A DNA stretch of 64,000 nt, taken from contig NZ_SAIY01000002.1 of NCBI RefSeq assembly GCF_010560025.1, forward strand, positions 62,001 to 126,000, in the 5' to 3' direction. The notes beneath the pieces are model-generated. The model made no database searches and was not told where the DNA came from. It saw only the letters and a list, made by a program, of their open reading frames with translations. The stretch is from Verrucosispora sioxanthis (lineage in GTDB: Bacteria > Actinomycetota > Actinomycetes > Mycobacteriales > Micromonosporaceae). Position numbers and translations under genes: made by a program. Numbering within the stretch: position 1 is the stretch's first letter; each line of letters opens with the position of its first letter. Positions 18,464 to 26,964 of this stretch are shown piece after piece.

Positions 18464-19393
18464 GTGTCCATGCGCGAGCTGGTGGTGCTCGGCACGGCGA
18501 GCCAGGCGCCCACCCGGACCCGCAACCACAACGGGTACGTGCTGCGGTGGGACGACGAGGTGATCCTCTTCGACCCCGGCGAGGGCAGCCAGCGGCAACT
18601 GCTGCACACCGGCGTCACCGCCAGCGACCTGACCCGGATCTGCGTCACCCACTTCCACGGCGACCACTGCCTCGGCCTGCCCGGCACCATCCAGCGCCTG
18701 TCCCTGGACCGGGTGCCGCATCCGGTGGCGGTGCACTTCCCGGCCGGCGGTGCCGACTACTTCGCCCGGCTGCGGCACGCCAGTTCCTTCCACGAGACCG
18801 CCGAACTGGCCGTGGTGCCGATCGAGGCGGACGGGCAACGGGTCGCGCTGCGCTGCGGGACGCTGGAGGCGCGTCAGCTGCGGCACCCCGTCGAGACGTA
18901 CGGTTATCGGCTGGTGGAGCCGGACGGGTGCCGGATGCTGCCGGAGAAGCTGGCCGCGTACGGCATCGCCGGGCCGGCGGTCGGTGAGCTGCACCGCGTC
19001 GGCCACCTCGACCTCGACGGGCGCCGCGTCACCCGGGACGAGGTGAGCACGCCACGGCCGGGGCAACGGTTCGCCTTCGTGATGGACACCGGCCTCTGCG
19101 ACGGGGTGTACGCGCTGGCTGAGCACGCCGATCTGCTGGTCATCGAGTCGACGTTCCTGGAGTCGGAGGCCGCGCTCGCCGCCGAGGTCGGGCACCTCAC
19201 CGCCGGTCAGGCGGCGCGGGTGGCGGCCGAGTCGGGGGTACGCCGACTCGTGCTCACCCACTTCTCCCAGCGGTACGCCGATCCGGCCCGCTTCGCCGAC
19301 GAGGCCCGCCGGCACTTCGACGGAGACCTGGTGATCGCCGAGGATCTGACCACGGTTCAGGTGCCACCCCGGCGGGTACTCTCGGCGGGGTGA
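18464..19393 (+). CDS. rnz: Metallo-beta-lactamase fold RNase Z-like protein
   Basis: The 309-residue protein has the tRNase Z zinc motif [13 protein letters not shown] (H63, H65, D67, H68). It also has a MDTGL strand with a metal-binding Asp and a late LTHFSQRY histidine. RNase Z removes 3' trailers from tRNA precursors. The start is GTG at 18464 with GGAGG five bases upstream, and an ATG two codons later is possible. It follows the structured leader and overlaps the GNAT gene by four bases (GTGA). Confidence 0.87.
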   Translation: MSMRELVVLGTASQAPTRTRNHNGYVLRWDDEVILFDPGEGSQRQLLHTGVTASDLTRICVTHFHGDHCLGLPGTIQRLSLDRVPHPVAVHFPAGGADYFARLRHASSFHETAELAVVPIEADGQRVALRCGTLEARQLRHPVETYGYRLVEPDGCRMLPEKLAAYGIAGPAVGELHRVGHLDLDGRRVTRDEVSTPRPGQRFAFVMDTGLCDGVYALAEHADLLVIESTFLESEAALAAEVGHLTAGQAARVAAESGVRRLVLTHFSQRYADPARFADEARRHFDGDLVIAEDLTTVQVPPRRVLSAG

Positions 19394-19899
19394 GCGTCAC
19401 GCTGCGTCCGGCAGAGTCGGCCGATCTCCTGCCGGTGGGCGCCCTGCACCAACGTTCCCGGGTCGCCGCGTACTCCTCGTTCCTGCCGGCGGAGGCGCTC
19501 GCCGACCCGACGCCGGAGGCGATGGGCGAGTACTGGGTGCACCGATGGACCTGGGAGCGGGCGGACCATCTGATGACGGTGGCCGAACGGGACGGCGTGC
19601 TGGCCGGCTTCAGCTATTTCGGCCCCGACGACGCGGGCGACCCGGCGACCGGCCTGCTCAACGCCATCCACCTGGAGCCGACCGAACGCGGTCGCGGCGT
19701 CGGCCGGGCGCTGATGCTCGACGCCCTGACCAACATGCGGGCGCGCGGCTGGCGCCGCGCGGTCCTCTGGGTACTACGCGACAACACCCACGCCCGCCAC
19801 TTCTACGAGCGCGGCGGCTGGCACCCCACCGGCCAACAACGCGACGAGACGATCGGCACCGCACTCACCCCCCAACTCCGCTACACCCGCCCCCTCTGA
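19390..19899 (+). CDS. GNAT-family N-acetyltransferase
   Basis: The 169-residue protein has the acetyl-CoA-binding segment [12 protein letters not shown] near residue 96 and the [15 protein letters not shown] motif near 130. The acceptor substrate is unknown. The GTG start overlaps the rnz stop, which implies translational coupling. The gene converges on cbs, with a palindromic element between them. Confidence 0.85.
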   Translation: MSVTLRPAESADLLPVGALHQRSRVAAYSSFLPAEALADPTPEAMGEYWVHRWTWERADHLMTVAERDGVLAGFSYFGPDDAGDPATGLLNAIHLEPTERGRGVGRALMLDALTNMRARGWRRAVLWVLRDNTHARHFYERGGWHPTGQQRDETIGTALTPQLRYTRPL

Positions 19900-19912
19900 C
19901 TCCCCTCCCCCC

Positions 19913-19973
19913 GTTGATCATGAGGTTAGCGGCATCGTGGAGATCGAAGACTGCCGCTAACCTCATGGTCAAC
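19913..19973. repeat. Dispersed GTTGATCA-type palindrome, copy A
   Basis: The arms at 19913–19934 and 19952–19973 pair over 22 bases with one mismatch, which would be a U•G wobble in RNA. The loop is 17 bases. It lies between the convergent GNAT and cbs genes and can serve as a terminator. Related palindromes occur at 25639, 42855 and 62879. Confidence 0.75.
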
Positions 19974-19992
19974 ACTGCTGTGGGGGGTCGGG

Positions 19993-21363
19993 TCAGCGGG
20001 CGCCGAGGTGGGCCAGGAGGTCCTGGCGGGTGAGGACGCCCTTGGGTTTGCCGTCGATCAGGACCAGGGCGGCGTCGGACTTCTCCAGGAGGTTCACCGC
20101 CTCGCTCACCGGCTGGCCGCCGCCGATCATCGGCAGCGGCGGGCCCATGTGCCGCTCGATGGTGTCGTGCAGGTGCGCCTGACCGGTGAAGAGCGCGTCG
20201 AGCAGATCCTTCTCGGCGATCGAGCCGGCCACCTCGCCGGTCACCACCGGCGGCTCGGCCTTGAGCACCGGCAACTGCGAGACGCCGTACTCGCGCATGT
20301 AGTCGATGGCGTCGCGAACCGTCTCGGTCGGGTGCACGTGGACCAGTTCGGGCAGGCCGCCCGGCTTGCCGGCCAGGGCCTGCGAGACGGTGGGTTCCGA
20401 ACCGGAGGCGTCGAGGAAGCCGTAACGCGCCATCCAGGCGTCGTTGAAGATCTTGGAGAGATAGCCCCGGCCGCCGTCCGGCAGCAGCACCACGACCACG
20501 TCGTCCGGGCCGGCGGTGCGCGCCACCTCCAACGCCGCGACCGCCGCCATGCCGCAGGAGCCACCGACGAGCAGGCCCTCCTCGCGGGCCAGCCGCCGGG
20601 TCATCTCGAAGGACTGCTTGTCCGAGACCTCGATGATCTGGTCGGCCACGCTCCGGTCGTACGTCTCCGGCCAGAAGTCCTCGCCGACCCCCTCGACCAG
20701 GTACGGCCGACCGGTGCCGCCGGAGTAGACCGAGCCCTCCGGGTCGGCACCGATGATCTTGACGGTGCCGTTGGAGGCCTCCTTCAGGTAGCGCCCGATG
20801 CCGGAGATGGTGCCACCGGTACCCACCCCGGCCACGAAGTGGGTGATCCGTCCCTCGGTCTGCTTCCACAGCTCCGGGCCGGTCGTCTCGTAGTGCGAGC
20901 GTGGGTTCGCCGGGTTGGCGTACTGGTTGGGCTTCCACGCGCCGGGGATCTCCCGGGCCAGCCGGTCGGAGACGTTGTAGTACGAGCGGGGGTCCTCCGG
21001 GGCGACGGCCGTCGGGCAGACCACCACCTCGGCGCCGTACGCCCGCAGCACGTCCTGCTTGTCCTGACTGACCTTGTCGGGGCAGACGAACACGCAGCGG
21101 TAGCCCCGGAGCTGGGCCACCAGGGCCAGCCCGACGCCGGTGTTGCCGCTTGTCGGCTCGACGATGGTGCCGCCCGGCCGGAGGATCCCCGCCGCCTCGG
21201 CGTCCTCCACCATGCGCAGCGCGATCCGGTCCTTCACCGACCCGCCGGGGTTGAGGTACTCCACCTTCGCCAGCACCGTCGCCCGGATGCCCTCGGCGAC
21301 GTTGCGTAGCCGTACCAGCGGCGTGTTGCCGATCATTTCGACCACGTTGTCGTAGTACTGCAC
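19993..21363 (-). CDS. cbs: Cystathionine beta-synthase with C-terminal CBS domains
   Basis: The 456-residue protein is a fold-type II PLP enzyme. The PLP lysine is K44 in GGSVKDR, the SGNTG loop is near residue 71 and a GTGGTISG loop is near 180. Two CBS modules fill the last ~120 residues. It condenses homocysteine with serine, or an activated serine, to cystathionine. The start is GTG at 21363, which gives the canonical N-terminus VQYYDNVVEMIGNTPL. The longer upstream frame is not supported. With metB it supplies a transsulfuration route. Confidence 0.92.
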   Translation of the reverse strand: MQYYDNVVEMIGNTPLVRLRNVAEGIRATVLAKVEYLNPGGSVKDRIALRMVEDAEAAGILRPGGTIVEPTSGNTGVGLALVAQLRGYRCVFVCPDKVSQDKQDVLRAYGAEVVVCPTAVAPEDPRSYYNVSDRLAREIPGAWKPNQYANPANPRSHYETTGPELWKQTEGRITHFVAGVGTGGTISGIGRYLKEASNGTVKIIGADPEGSVYSGGTGRPYLVEGVGEDFWPETYDRSVADQIIEVSDKQSFEMTRRLAREEGLLVGGSCGMAAVAALEVARTAGPDDVVVVLLPDGGRGYLSKIFNDAWMARYGFLDASGSEPTVSQALAGKPGGLPELVHVHPTETVRDAIDYMREYGVSQLPVLKAEPPVVTGEVAGSIAEKDLLDALFTGQAHLHDTIERHMGPPLPMIGGGQPVSEAVNLLEKSDAALVLIDGKPKGVLTRQDLLAHLGAR

Positions 21364-21445
21364 CTCGTTGTGCCCTTTCGCTCCGGCACCGGCACGCCAG
21401 GCCGGGCGGGTGAACCAGGTGGAATTCCCGCCCAGGGTACGTCGG

Positions 21446-21802
21446 TCAGCGCACCACGTGGCCCGGGACCACGTTGCTGCGACGTGCCTCCCACTCCAGG
21501 AAGCGCTCGGTCTCGGCGAGCACCGCACCGGCCAGCCAGGTGACCATCACCGCGTCGTCGATCAGCCCGAACACGGTGAGGAACATTTCCGGGACCGCGT
21601 CGATCGGCGAGACGATGTACGCCGTGGCGGCGGTCATCATGGCCAGCCGCAGCCCGCCGTCGTACTGGCCCCGGGCGGTGGCCGCGATCATCCTGGGCAG
21701 CGCCCCGATCCGGGCGCCGAGCGACGGCCCGCCCCGGGCGCCGGCCGTCATCGCCCGTGCCAGCGCCGCGAACGCGGCACCTCGCTTCAACGTCTTAGCC
21801 AT
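21446..21802 (-). CDS. DUF1232 (YkvA-like) membrane-associated protein
   Basis: The 118-residue protein has the DUF1232 core YIVSPIDAVPEMFLTVFGLIDD near residues 66–87, within two hydrophobic helices. The ATG at 21802 follows GAGAGGAG by seven bases. The function of the family is unknown. It lies upstream of cbs on the same strand and is divergent from the first SGNH hydrolase gene. Confidence 0.82.
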   Translation of the reverse strand: MAKTLKRGAAFAALARAMTAGARGGPSLGARIGALPRMIAATARGQYDGGLRLAMMTAATAYIVSPIDAVPEMFLTVFGLIDDAVMVTWLAGAVLAETERFLEWEARRSNVVPGHVVR

Positions 21803-21941
21803 CGTCGTGCTCCTCTCCACGTGCAGCGTGACGCCCCGCCGCAACACCGTCCATCCAAGTACCCAGGACGGTCGATTTCCAGGCACCGCAGCGCCGCAAC
21901 GATGACAGCAGGGCGTCAGACGGGCGCGCTAATGTCACGGT

Positions 21942-22994
21942 ATGGGGGTCGCTGGTTCCGTCGTACCGGATCGTCCGCGCTGGCAGCGCACCCTGCGGGT
22001 GGCCCGGCTGGCGGCCATCGGCACGGGCGCCACGGTGGCCGCCGCCGCGGCGACGACAGGTGTGCTCCTCGGTCAGGCCCGGCAGGCCCGACGCACCATC
22101 CCGATGGCCGAGGCGCCGCCACCACGCTGCGACGGCATCTACGGCCCGAAGTTTCCCGGGCCCGCGATCACCATGGTCGTTCTCGGCGACTCGTCGGCCG
22201 CCGGCTACGGGGTGCACCGGCGCCGTGAGACGCCGGGCGCGTTGTTGGCCACCGGCCTGTCCCGGCGCCTGCGGCGGCCCGTCCGGTTGCACCGGTTCGC
22301 GGTGGTGGGTGCCATCTCGGCCGGCTTGAAGTTCCAGGTCGAGGCGGCCCTGGAGTGCGACCCCGACGTCGCGGTCATCCTCATCGGCGGCAACGACGTC
22401 ACCAACCGCACGCCGCCGGCCCTGGCCGTGCGCTACCTCGTCGAGGGGGTCCGGGCGCTGCGCGCGGGCGGCGCCGAGGTGGTCGTCGGGACCTGCCCCG
22501 ACCTGGGCGCGATCCGACCCATCCAGCCGCCGCTGCGCTGGTTGGCCCGCCGGTGGAGCCGGCAACTCGCCGCGGCGCAGACGGTCGCGGTGGTGTCGGC
22601 CGGCGGCTGGACGGTCTCGCTCGGCGACCTGCTCGGTCCCCGGTTCACCGCCGAGCCGGGGCGGATGTTCGGCTGGGACCGGTTCCACCCCTCCGCCGAG
22701 GGGTACGCGGCGGCTGCCGCCGCCCTGTTGCCGACGGTGCTCTCCGCGCTGGGGCACGGCGGCGAACGCAGGCCTACGCCAACGCGTCTCGAAGGCGTAC
22801 GGTCGTTGCCGAAGGCCGCGCAGGAGGCGGCTCGGCATCCGGGGACGGAGGTCAGCGGTACGCAGGTCCGCGGCAGCGAGAGCGGCCCGGCCGGCCGTTG
22901 GGCGCAGCTGCGTCGGCGGGCATTCTTCGGTGTCGGTCCGACACCGCAGTCCGCCCCCACCGTCGACTCACCCGCAGTGGAAGGATTCTCATGA
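21942..22994 (+). CDS. Membrane-anchored SGNH/GDSL hydrolase 1
   Basis: The 350-residue protein has an N-terminal hydrophobic segment (about residues 20–45). SGNH blocks follow: VVLGDSSAAGYG (block I serine near 82), GAISAGLK (block II Gly), IGGNDVT (block III) and DRFHPSAEGY (block V Asp and His near 245). It is probably an extracytoplasmic esterase. The last ~90 residues are low in complexity. It overlaps, in an ATGA, a 19-codon frame that precedes the second SGNH gene. An SGNH protein also neighbours cbs in M. tuberculosis (Rv1075c). Confidence 0.87.
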   Translation: MGVAGSVVPDRPRWQRTLRVARLAAIGTGATVAAAAATTGVLLGQARQARRTIPMAEAPPPRCDGIYGPKFPGPAITMVVLGDSSAAGYGVHRRRETPGALLATGLSRRLRRPVRLHRFAVVGAISAGLKFQVEAALECDPDVAVILIGGNDVTNRTPPALAVRYLVEGVRALRAGGAEVVVGTCPDLGAIRPIQPPLRWLARRWSRQLAAAQTVAVVSAGGWTVSLGDLLGPRFTAEPGRMFGWDRFHPSAEGYAAAAAALLPTVLSALGHGGERRPTPTRLEGVRSLPKAAQEAARHPGTEVSGTQVRGSESGPAGRWAQLRRRAFFGVGPTPQSAPTVDSPAVEGFS

Positions 22995-23046
22995 CCGAGC
23001 GGATCAGGGGCCGGCTCGGCTCCGGCGCCGGCCCGAGGCGGGCACC

Positions 23047-23849
23047 ATGACCGGTCTTCCTCCCGGCGACCGGGTCGCCGCGCGCGTCGCCCGTACCGCC
23101 GCGTTCTCCTGCTCGCTGGCGCGCTCGGCGGAGCCGTGGTGCTCGCCGGCGAGGCCGTGGTGGCGCGCAACCGCCGTTACGCCCAGCCGGAACTCGGCCT
23201 GGCGCTGCGGGCCACCGTCGGTCGGGCCGGCGCCCCACCGCTGCGTCTGGTGCTGCTCGGTGACTCCGCAGCCCTCGGCGTCGGCGTGGACCGGCTCGGC
23301 GACACCATCGGCGGGCAGTTGGCGGAGCTGCTCGCCGAGGGGCCGGGCGGGCGGCAGGTTCACCTGTCCAGCGTCGGTGTCTCCGGCTCCCGCTCGACCG
23401 ACCTGGCCACCCAGGTGGCCCGGGCGCTGCTCGGTGAGCGGCCGGACGTGGCGGTCATCCTGGTCGGAGCCAACGACGTCACCGGCATGCGCCGCCCGGC
23501 CGAGGCCGCCGCCTACCTCGGCGCGGCCGTGCACCGGCTGCGGCACGCCGGTGTCGAGGTCGTGGTCGGCACCTGCCCGGATCTCGGCGCGGTACGCGCG
23601 ATCGCAGCGCCCCTGCGGCAGGTCGTCGGCTGGCTGGGGCGCCGCGTCGCCCGGGCACAGACCGGTGCGGTGCTCGACGCCGGTGGGACGGTTGTCGATC
23701 TGGCCACCGAGACGGGACCGGTGTTCCGGGCCGACGCCGGCACCTTCTGCCACGACGGCTACCACCCCTCCGCCGACGGCTACCGGGTCTGGGCGCACGC
23801 CCTGCTGCCCGCCGTGGTCGCCGCAGCGGCCGTCACCCCACGCCACTGA
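23047..23849 (+). CDS. SGNH/GDSL hydrolase 2, apparent frameshift near the N-terminus
   Basis: The body, open in frame from GTG 23136, has VLLGDSAALGVG, VGVSGSRSTD, VGANDVTG and DGYHPSADGY, so all four SGNH blocks are intact. The natural N-terminus appears to begin at ATG 23047 in another frame (MTGLPPGDRVAARVARTAA). That frame would join the hydrophobic VLLLAGALGGAVVLAGEA segment if one G were restored near 23102. As given, there is no ATG, GTG or TTG in the body frame before 23136, which would cut into the membrane helix. A sequencing error, a pseudogene or a shortened protein are all possible. It is paralogous to the preceding gene. Confidence 0.75.
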
Positions 23850-23939
23850 ACCGTCTACTCGTCCGGGTTGCGCGGGGGTGACATTTCCCGGCGCCCGGAA
23901 AACTTCCGCCGCAAGTTACCGGCGAGTTAACGTGACCGT

Positions 23940-25199
23940 ATGCCGATTGAGTCGTCCCGCGACGCCGTCATCGTCGCCACCGCCCGCTCCCCCATCGGCC
24001 GGGCACACAAGGGGTCCCTACGGGATCTCCGCCCGGACGATCTGGCCGCCACCATCGTGCAGGCGGCCCTGGACAAGGTGCCGCAGCTCGACCCGCGACA
24101 GATAGACGACCTCTACCTCGGGTGCGGCCTGCCCGGCGGGGAACAGGGCTTCAACATGGCTCGCGTGGTGGCCGTGCTGATGGGCCTCGACGGTCTGCCC
24201 GGCGCGACCCTCACCCGCTACTGCGCCTCCTCGTTGCAGACGACGCGGATGGCCTTGCACGCGATCCGGGCCGGTGAGGGCGACGTCTTCGTCTCCGCCG
24301 GGGTCGAGATGGTGTCCCGGTACGCGCGCGGCAGCTCCGACGGCCTGCCGCCCGAGGCTCAGGCCCTGCTCGGCGGCTGGGAGAACCCCCGCTTCGCGTC
24401 GGCACGTGAGCGGTCCAAGGCCCGTGCAGAGGCCGGCGCGCCGGTCTGGACCGACCCGCGCGAGAAGGACGCCCTGCCCGACGTGTACCTGGCCATGGGG
24501 CAGACCGCCGAGAATCTCGCCCAGGTCCACGACGTGAGCCGCGCAGAGATGGACGCCTTCGGCGTACGCAGCCAGAACCTGGCCGAGAAGGCGATCGCCG
24601 ACGGGTTCTGGGCCCGGGAGATCACCCCGGTCACCACGCCCGACGGCACGGTGGTCAGCACCGACGACGGCCCCCGCGCCGGGGTCACCCTGGAGGCGGT
24701 CGCCGAGCTGAAGCCGGTCTTCCGTCCGGACGGCCGGATCACCGCCGGCAACTGCTGCCCGCTCAACGACGGGGCCGCCGCGGTGGTCGTGATGAGCGCG
24801 CAGCGGGCCGAGGAACTGGGCGTGACTCCGCTGGCGCGGATCGTCTCCACAGGTGTCACCGCGTTGTCACCGGAGATCATGGGCCTCGGTCCGGTGGAGG
24901 CGAGCCGGCAGGCACTCGAACGCGCCGGGATGACCATCGACAACGTCGACCTGGTCGAGATCAACGAGGCCTTCGCCGCCCAGGTGATCCCGTCGTACCG
25001 CCAGCTCGGCATCCCCGAGGAGAAGCTGAACGTGATGGGCGGGGCGATCGCCGTCGGTCACCCGTTCGGAATGACCGGTGCCCGGATCACCGGCACGCTG
25101 CTCAACGCCCTGCAATGGCACGACAGGACCATCGGCCTGGAGACCATGTGCGTCGGTGGCGGGCAGGGCATGGCGATGGTCATCGAGCGCCTGAGCTGA
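23940..25199 (+). CDS. Thiolase (acetyl-CoA C-acetyltransferase family)
   Basis: The 419-residue protein has the acyl-enzyme cysteine C95 in TRYCASSLQ. It also has the GHPFGMTGAR histidine motif near residue 370 and the CVGGGQG C-terminal cysteine motif near 405. It may act in beta-oxidation or make acetoacetyl-CoA. Its place near an SGNH gene and cbs resembles that of fadA3 (Rv1074c) in M. tuberculosis, which favours a degradative role, though this is not certain. The ATG start is at 23940. Confidence 0.9.
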   Translation: MPIESSRDAVIVATARSPIGRAHKGSLRDLRPDDLAATIVQAALDKVPQLDPRQIDDLYLGCGLPGGEQGFNMARVVAVLMGLDGLPGATLTRYCASSLQTTRMALHAIRAGEGDVFVSAGVEMVSRYARGSSDGLPPEAQALLGGWENPRFASARERSKARAEAGAPVWTDPREKDALPDVYLAMGQTAENLAQVHDVSRAEMDAFGVRSQNLAEKAIADGFWAREITPVTTPDGTVVSTDDGPRAGVTLEAVAELKPVFRPDGRITAGNCCPLNDGAAAVVVMSAQRAEELGVTPLARIVSTGVTALSPEIMGLGPVEASRQALERAGMTIDNVDLVEINEAFAAQVIPSYRQLGIPEEKLNVMGGAIAVGHPFGMTGARITGTLLNALQWHDRTIGLETMCVGGGQGMAMVIERLS

Positions 25200-25261
25200 C
25201 ATCGCTTCCACGGCCCGGCCCGCGTGGTCGGCGCGGGATGGTCGGCCCGGTCAAGCCGGGT

Positions 25262-25555
25262 CTAGAGCGCGGTGCGGGTCGCGGTCACTTCGGTCGCGGC
25301 CCGGGCCAGGGCCTCCTCGCTCGGGTGCGCCGCGAGGAGATCGGCGGCGACCACCCGGAGCTGGTCGGGCAGGGCGAGGTCGTTGTCGAGCCGGGGTACG
25401 TCTCGTCGTGGCTGCCCTTCCGCGTCCGCGGCAAGGTTGGCGATCTCCTGTACCAGCCGGTGCACCAGATCCGCCCGGGACACGTTGCCGACCGATGCCG
25501 CGGCCGACCACCGGGGCTGCTGCCAGTGGCTCACCTGCCGCACCAACAACTCCAC
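25262..25555 (-). CDS. Hypothetical protein, 97 aa
   Basis: This soluble protein has no domain I recognise. A GTG at 25555 with GGAGG ten bases upstream is the best start, since residues before it look non-coding. The sequence is amphipathic and Ala/Val/Arg-rich, with VSHWQQPRW near the N-terminus and a VRVVAADLLAAHPSE-like helix near the C-terminus. The overall G+C pattern and codon use look normal. It stands alone between a converging thiolase gene and a palindromic element. Confidence 0.5.
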   Translation of the reverse strand: MELLVRQVSHWQQPRWSAAASVGNVSRADLVHRLVQEIANLAADAEGQPRRDVPRLDNDLALPDQLRVVAADLLAAHPSEEALARAATEVTATRTAL

Positions 25556-25638
25556 CCCTCGGACAACCTCCGCCTCTGACTCACTCCCACCCACACCCGC
25601 CACCCCCCGCACTCTACGCACGACCCCCCAACCGACCG

Positions 25639-25711
25639 CCGATCACGCAGTTGTGGTCGTTGATTCCTCCGCTTACGCCCGACCTATCCGGTGCCACGAC
25701 TGCATGATCGG
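25639..25711. repeat. Dispersed palindrome, copy B
   Basis: The arms CCGATCACGCAGTTGTGG (25639–25656) and 25694–25711 are 18 bases long with two mismatches and enclose 37 bases. The arm shares GATCA and AGTT with copies A and D but has diverged more than they have. Confidence 0.6.
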
Positions 25712-25750
25712 CGCAGCGGGAGAGCGGGGGCGGGAGGTGGGGTGGGAAGG

Positions 25751-25786
25751 CGACGGCGCCCGCCCCGGGTGGGGCGGGCGCCGTCG
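25751..25786 (-). terminator. Terminator of the Bax-inhibitor-1-like gene
   Basis: A perfect 16-bp stem (CGACGGCGCCCGCCCC and its complement) with a GGGT loop lies 18 bases past the stop codon of the minus-strand gene at 25804. Confidence 0.8.
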
Positions 25787-25803
25787 GTCGTCGGGCGGCG
25801 AGG

Positions 25804-26637
25804 TCAGTCGTCGCCCTGGAAGTAGCTCAACAGGCGCAGCATCTCGATGTAGAGCCAGATCAGGCTGACCAGGATGCCGAACGCGGCAACCCACGAGTAG
25901 CGCTGCGGCAGGCCCATCCGGACGCCGTCCTCGACCTCCTTGAAGCTGAGCACGAAGCTCAGCGAGGCGACCACGATGCAGACGATGCTGAACCCGATGG
26001 CCAGCGGGCTGCCGTCACGCAGGCCGGTGTTGACGCCGAAGAGCGCCAGCACCAGGTTGATCAGCATGACGGCGAACAGGCCCGCCATCACCGCGATCAT
26101 GCCCTTGACGAACTTCGGCGTCGCCCGGATGACCCGCGCCTTGTAGAGCATGGCCATCACGAAGAACACACCGAAGGTCGCGGTCACCGCCTGGAGCACG
26201 ATGCCGTCGTACAGCGATTCGAAGAACTTGCTCACCGCGCCGACGAGGACGCCCTCGACGACGGCGTACGCGACGACGAGCGCCGGGTTCGCCATCCGGG
26301 AGAACGAGATGATCAGGCCGAGTACCAGGCCGACGACGGCCGCGCCGATCCAGGCGACGCCAAGGAACATGTCGGGCACAAGCGCCCACGCCGCCGCGGC
26401 GGCGACACCGACGATGGCCAGGAGGGTGACCGTCTTGACCACCACGTCGTCGATCGACATGGGGGTGACCGCCGGCGGGGCTGACGGAAAGCCGGGCGCG
26501 CCGGGGTAGCCGGCCTGCGGCGGAACCTGCTGGGGGTAGCCGGGCTGTCCGTACGGCCCGGACGGGGCGTACCCGGCAGCCCGCTCCCGCTCGGCCGCCT
26601 GACCGAGCCGGGCGAGCACCGGGTTCGAAGTCTTCAC
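25804..26637 (-). CDS. Bax inhibitor-1/YccA-like multi-pass membrane protein
   Basis: The 277-residue protein has a Gly/Pro/Tyr-rich cytoplasmic N-terminus (residues 20–60) followed by seven hydrophobic segments. The KEVEDGVRMGLPQRYSWVAAFGILVSLIWLYIEMLRLL end is typical of the Bax-inhibitor-1/YccA-like group. Related proteins are proposed to be pH-sensitive ion-leak channels or protease modulators, but the bacterial role is unclear. It is monocistronic and ends at a strong hairpin. Confidence 0.87.
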   Translation of the reverse strand: MKTSNPVLARLGQAAERERAAGYAPSGPYGQPGYPQQVPPQAGYPGAPGFPSAPPAVTPMSIDDVVVKTVTLLAIVGVAAAAAWALVPDMFLGVAWIGAAVVGLVLGLIISFSRMANPALVVAYAVVEGVLVGAVSKFFESLYDGIVLQAVTATFGVFFVMAMLYKARVIRATPKFVKGMIAVMAGLFAVMLINLVLALFGVNTGLRDGSPLAIGFSIVCIVVASLSFVLSFKEVEDGVRMGLPQRYSWVAAFGILVSLIWLYIEMLRLLSYFQGDD

Positions 26638-26782
26638 TGTCTGGCCTCCCTAAGGGGGTCGTGGCACGTCAACGCGCGCTACAAGAGTAAACGCCCCGCA
26701 CAGCCCAGCGGTGATCGGAAGGCTGAGCGAACGCTGAGAGTGCCCGGTTCGGGTCGCCCGCGTCGGGCCTGCGGACGGCGGG

Positions 26783-26863
26783 TGCCCGGGGCGGGGGTCG
26801 AACCCGCACGCCTTGCGGCAGCCGCTTTTAAGGCGGCCGTGTCTGCCGTTCCACCACCCGGGC
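26783..26863 (-). tRNA. tRNA-Leu (anticodon UAA), bldA-type
   Basis: The minus strand folds into a class II tRNA. The acceptor stem is GCCCGGG/CCCGGGC. The anticodon stem is GCCGC/GCGGC with loop CTTAAAA, giving anticodon TAA. A long variable arm (TGCCGCAAGGCGT) precedes a T arm with GGTTCGA. The discriminator is A and the CCA end is not encoded. It reads UUA codons, which are rare in high-GC actinobacteria. In Streptomyces the equivalent gene, bldA, acts as a developmental switch. Confidence 0.93.
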
Positions 26864-26964
26864 GGGTGACACCGGGGCGCCAGCGCGAACGGTGCAGTGC
26901 CACGGTAGCGGGTTCGTCGCCACTGCGGCGTCCCCCGTCGAGCACCGCCACTAGGGTCGAGGCC

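Noticed and set aside
22991..23050. A 19-codon ORF overlapping the end of the first SGNH gene in an ATGA
   Set aside because: It ends exactly where the second hydrolase's likely ATG begins and has no supporting motif. It is better seen as spacer.
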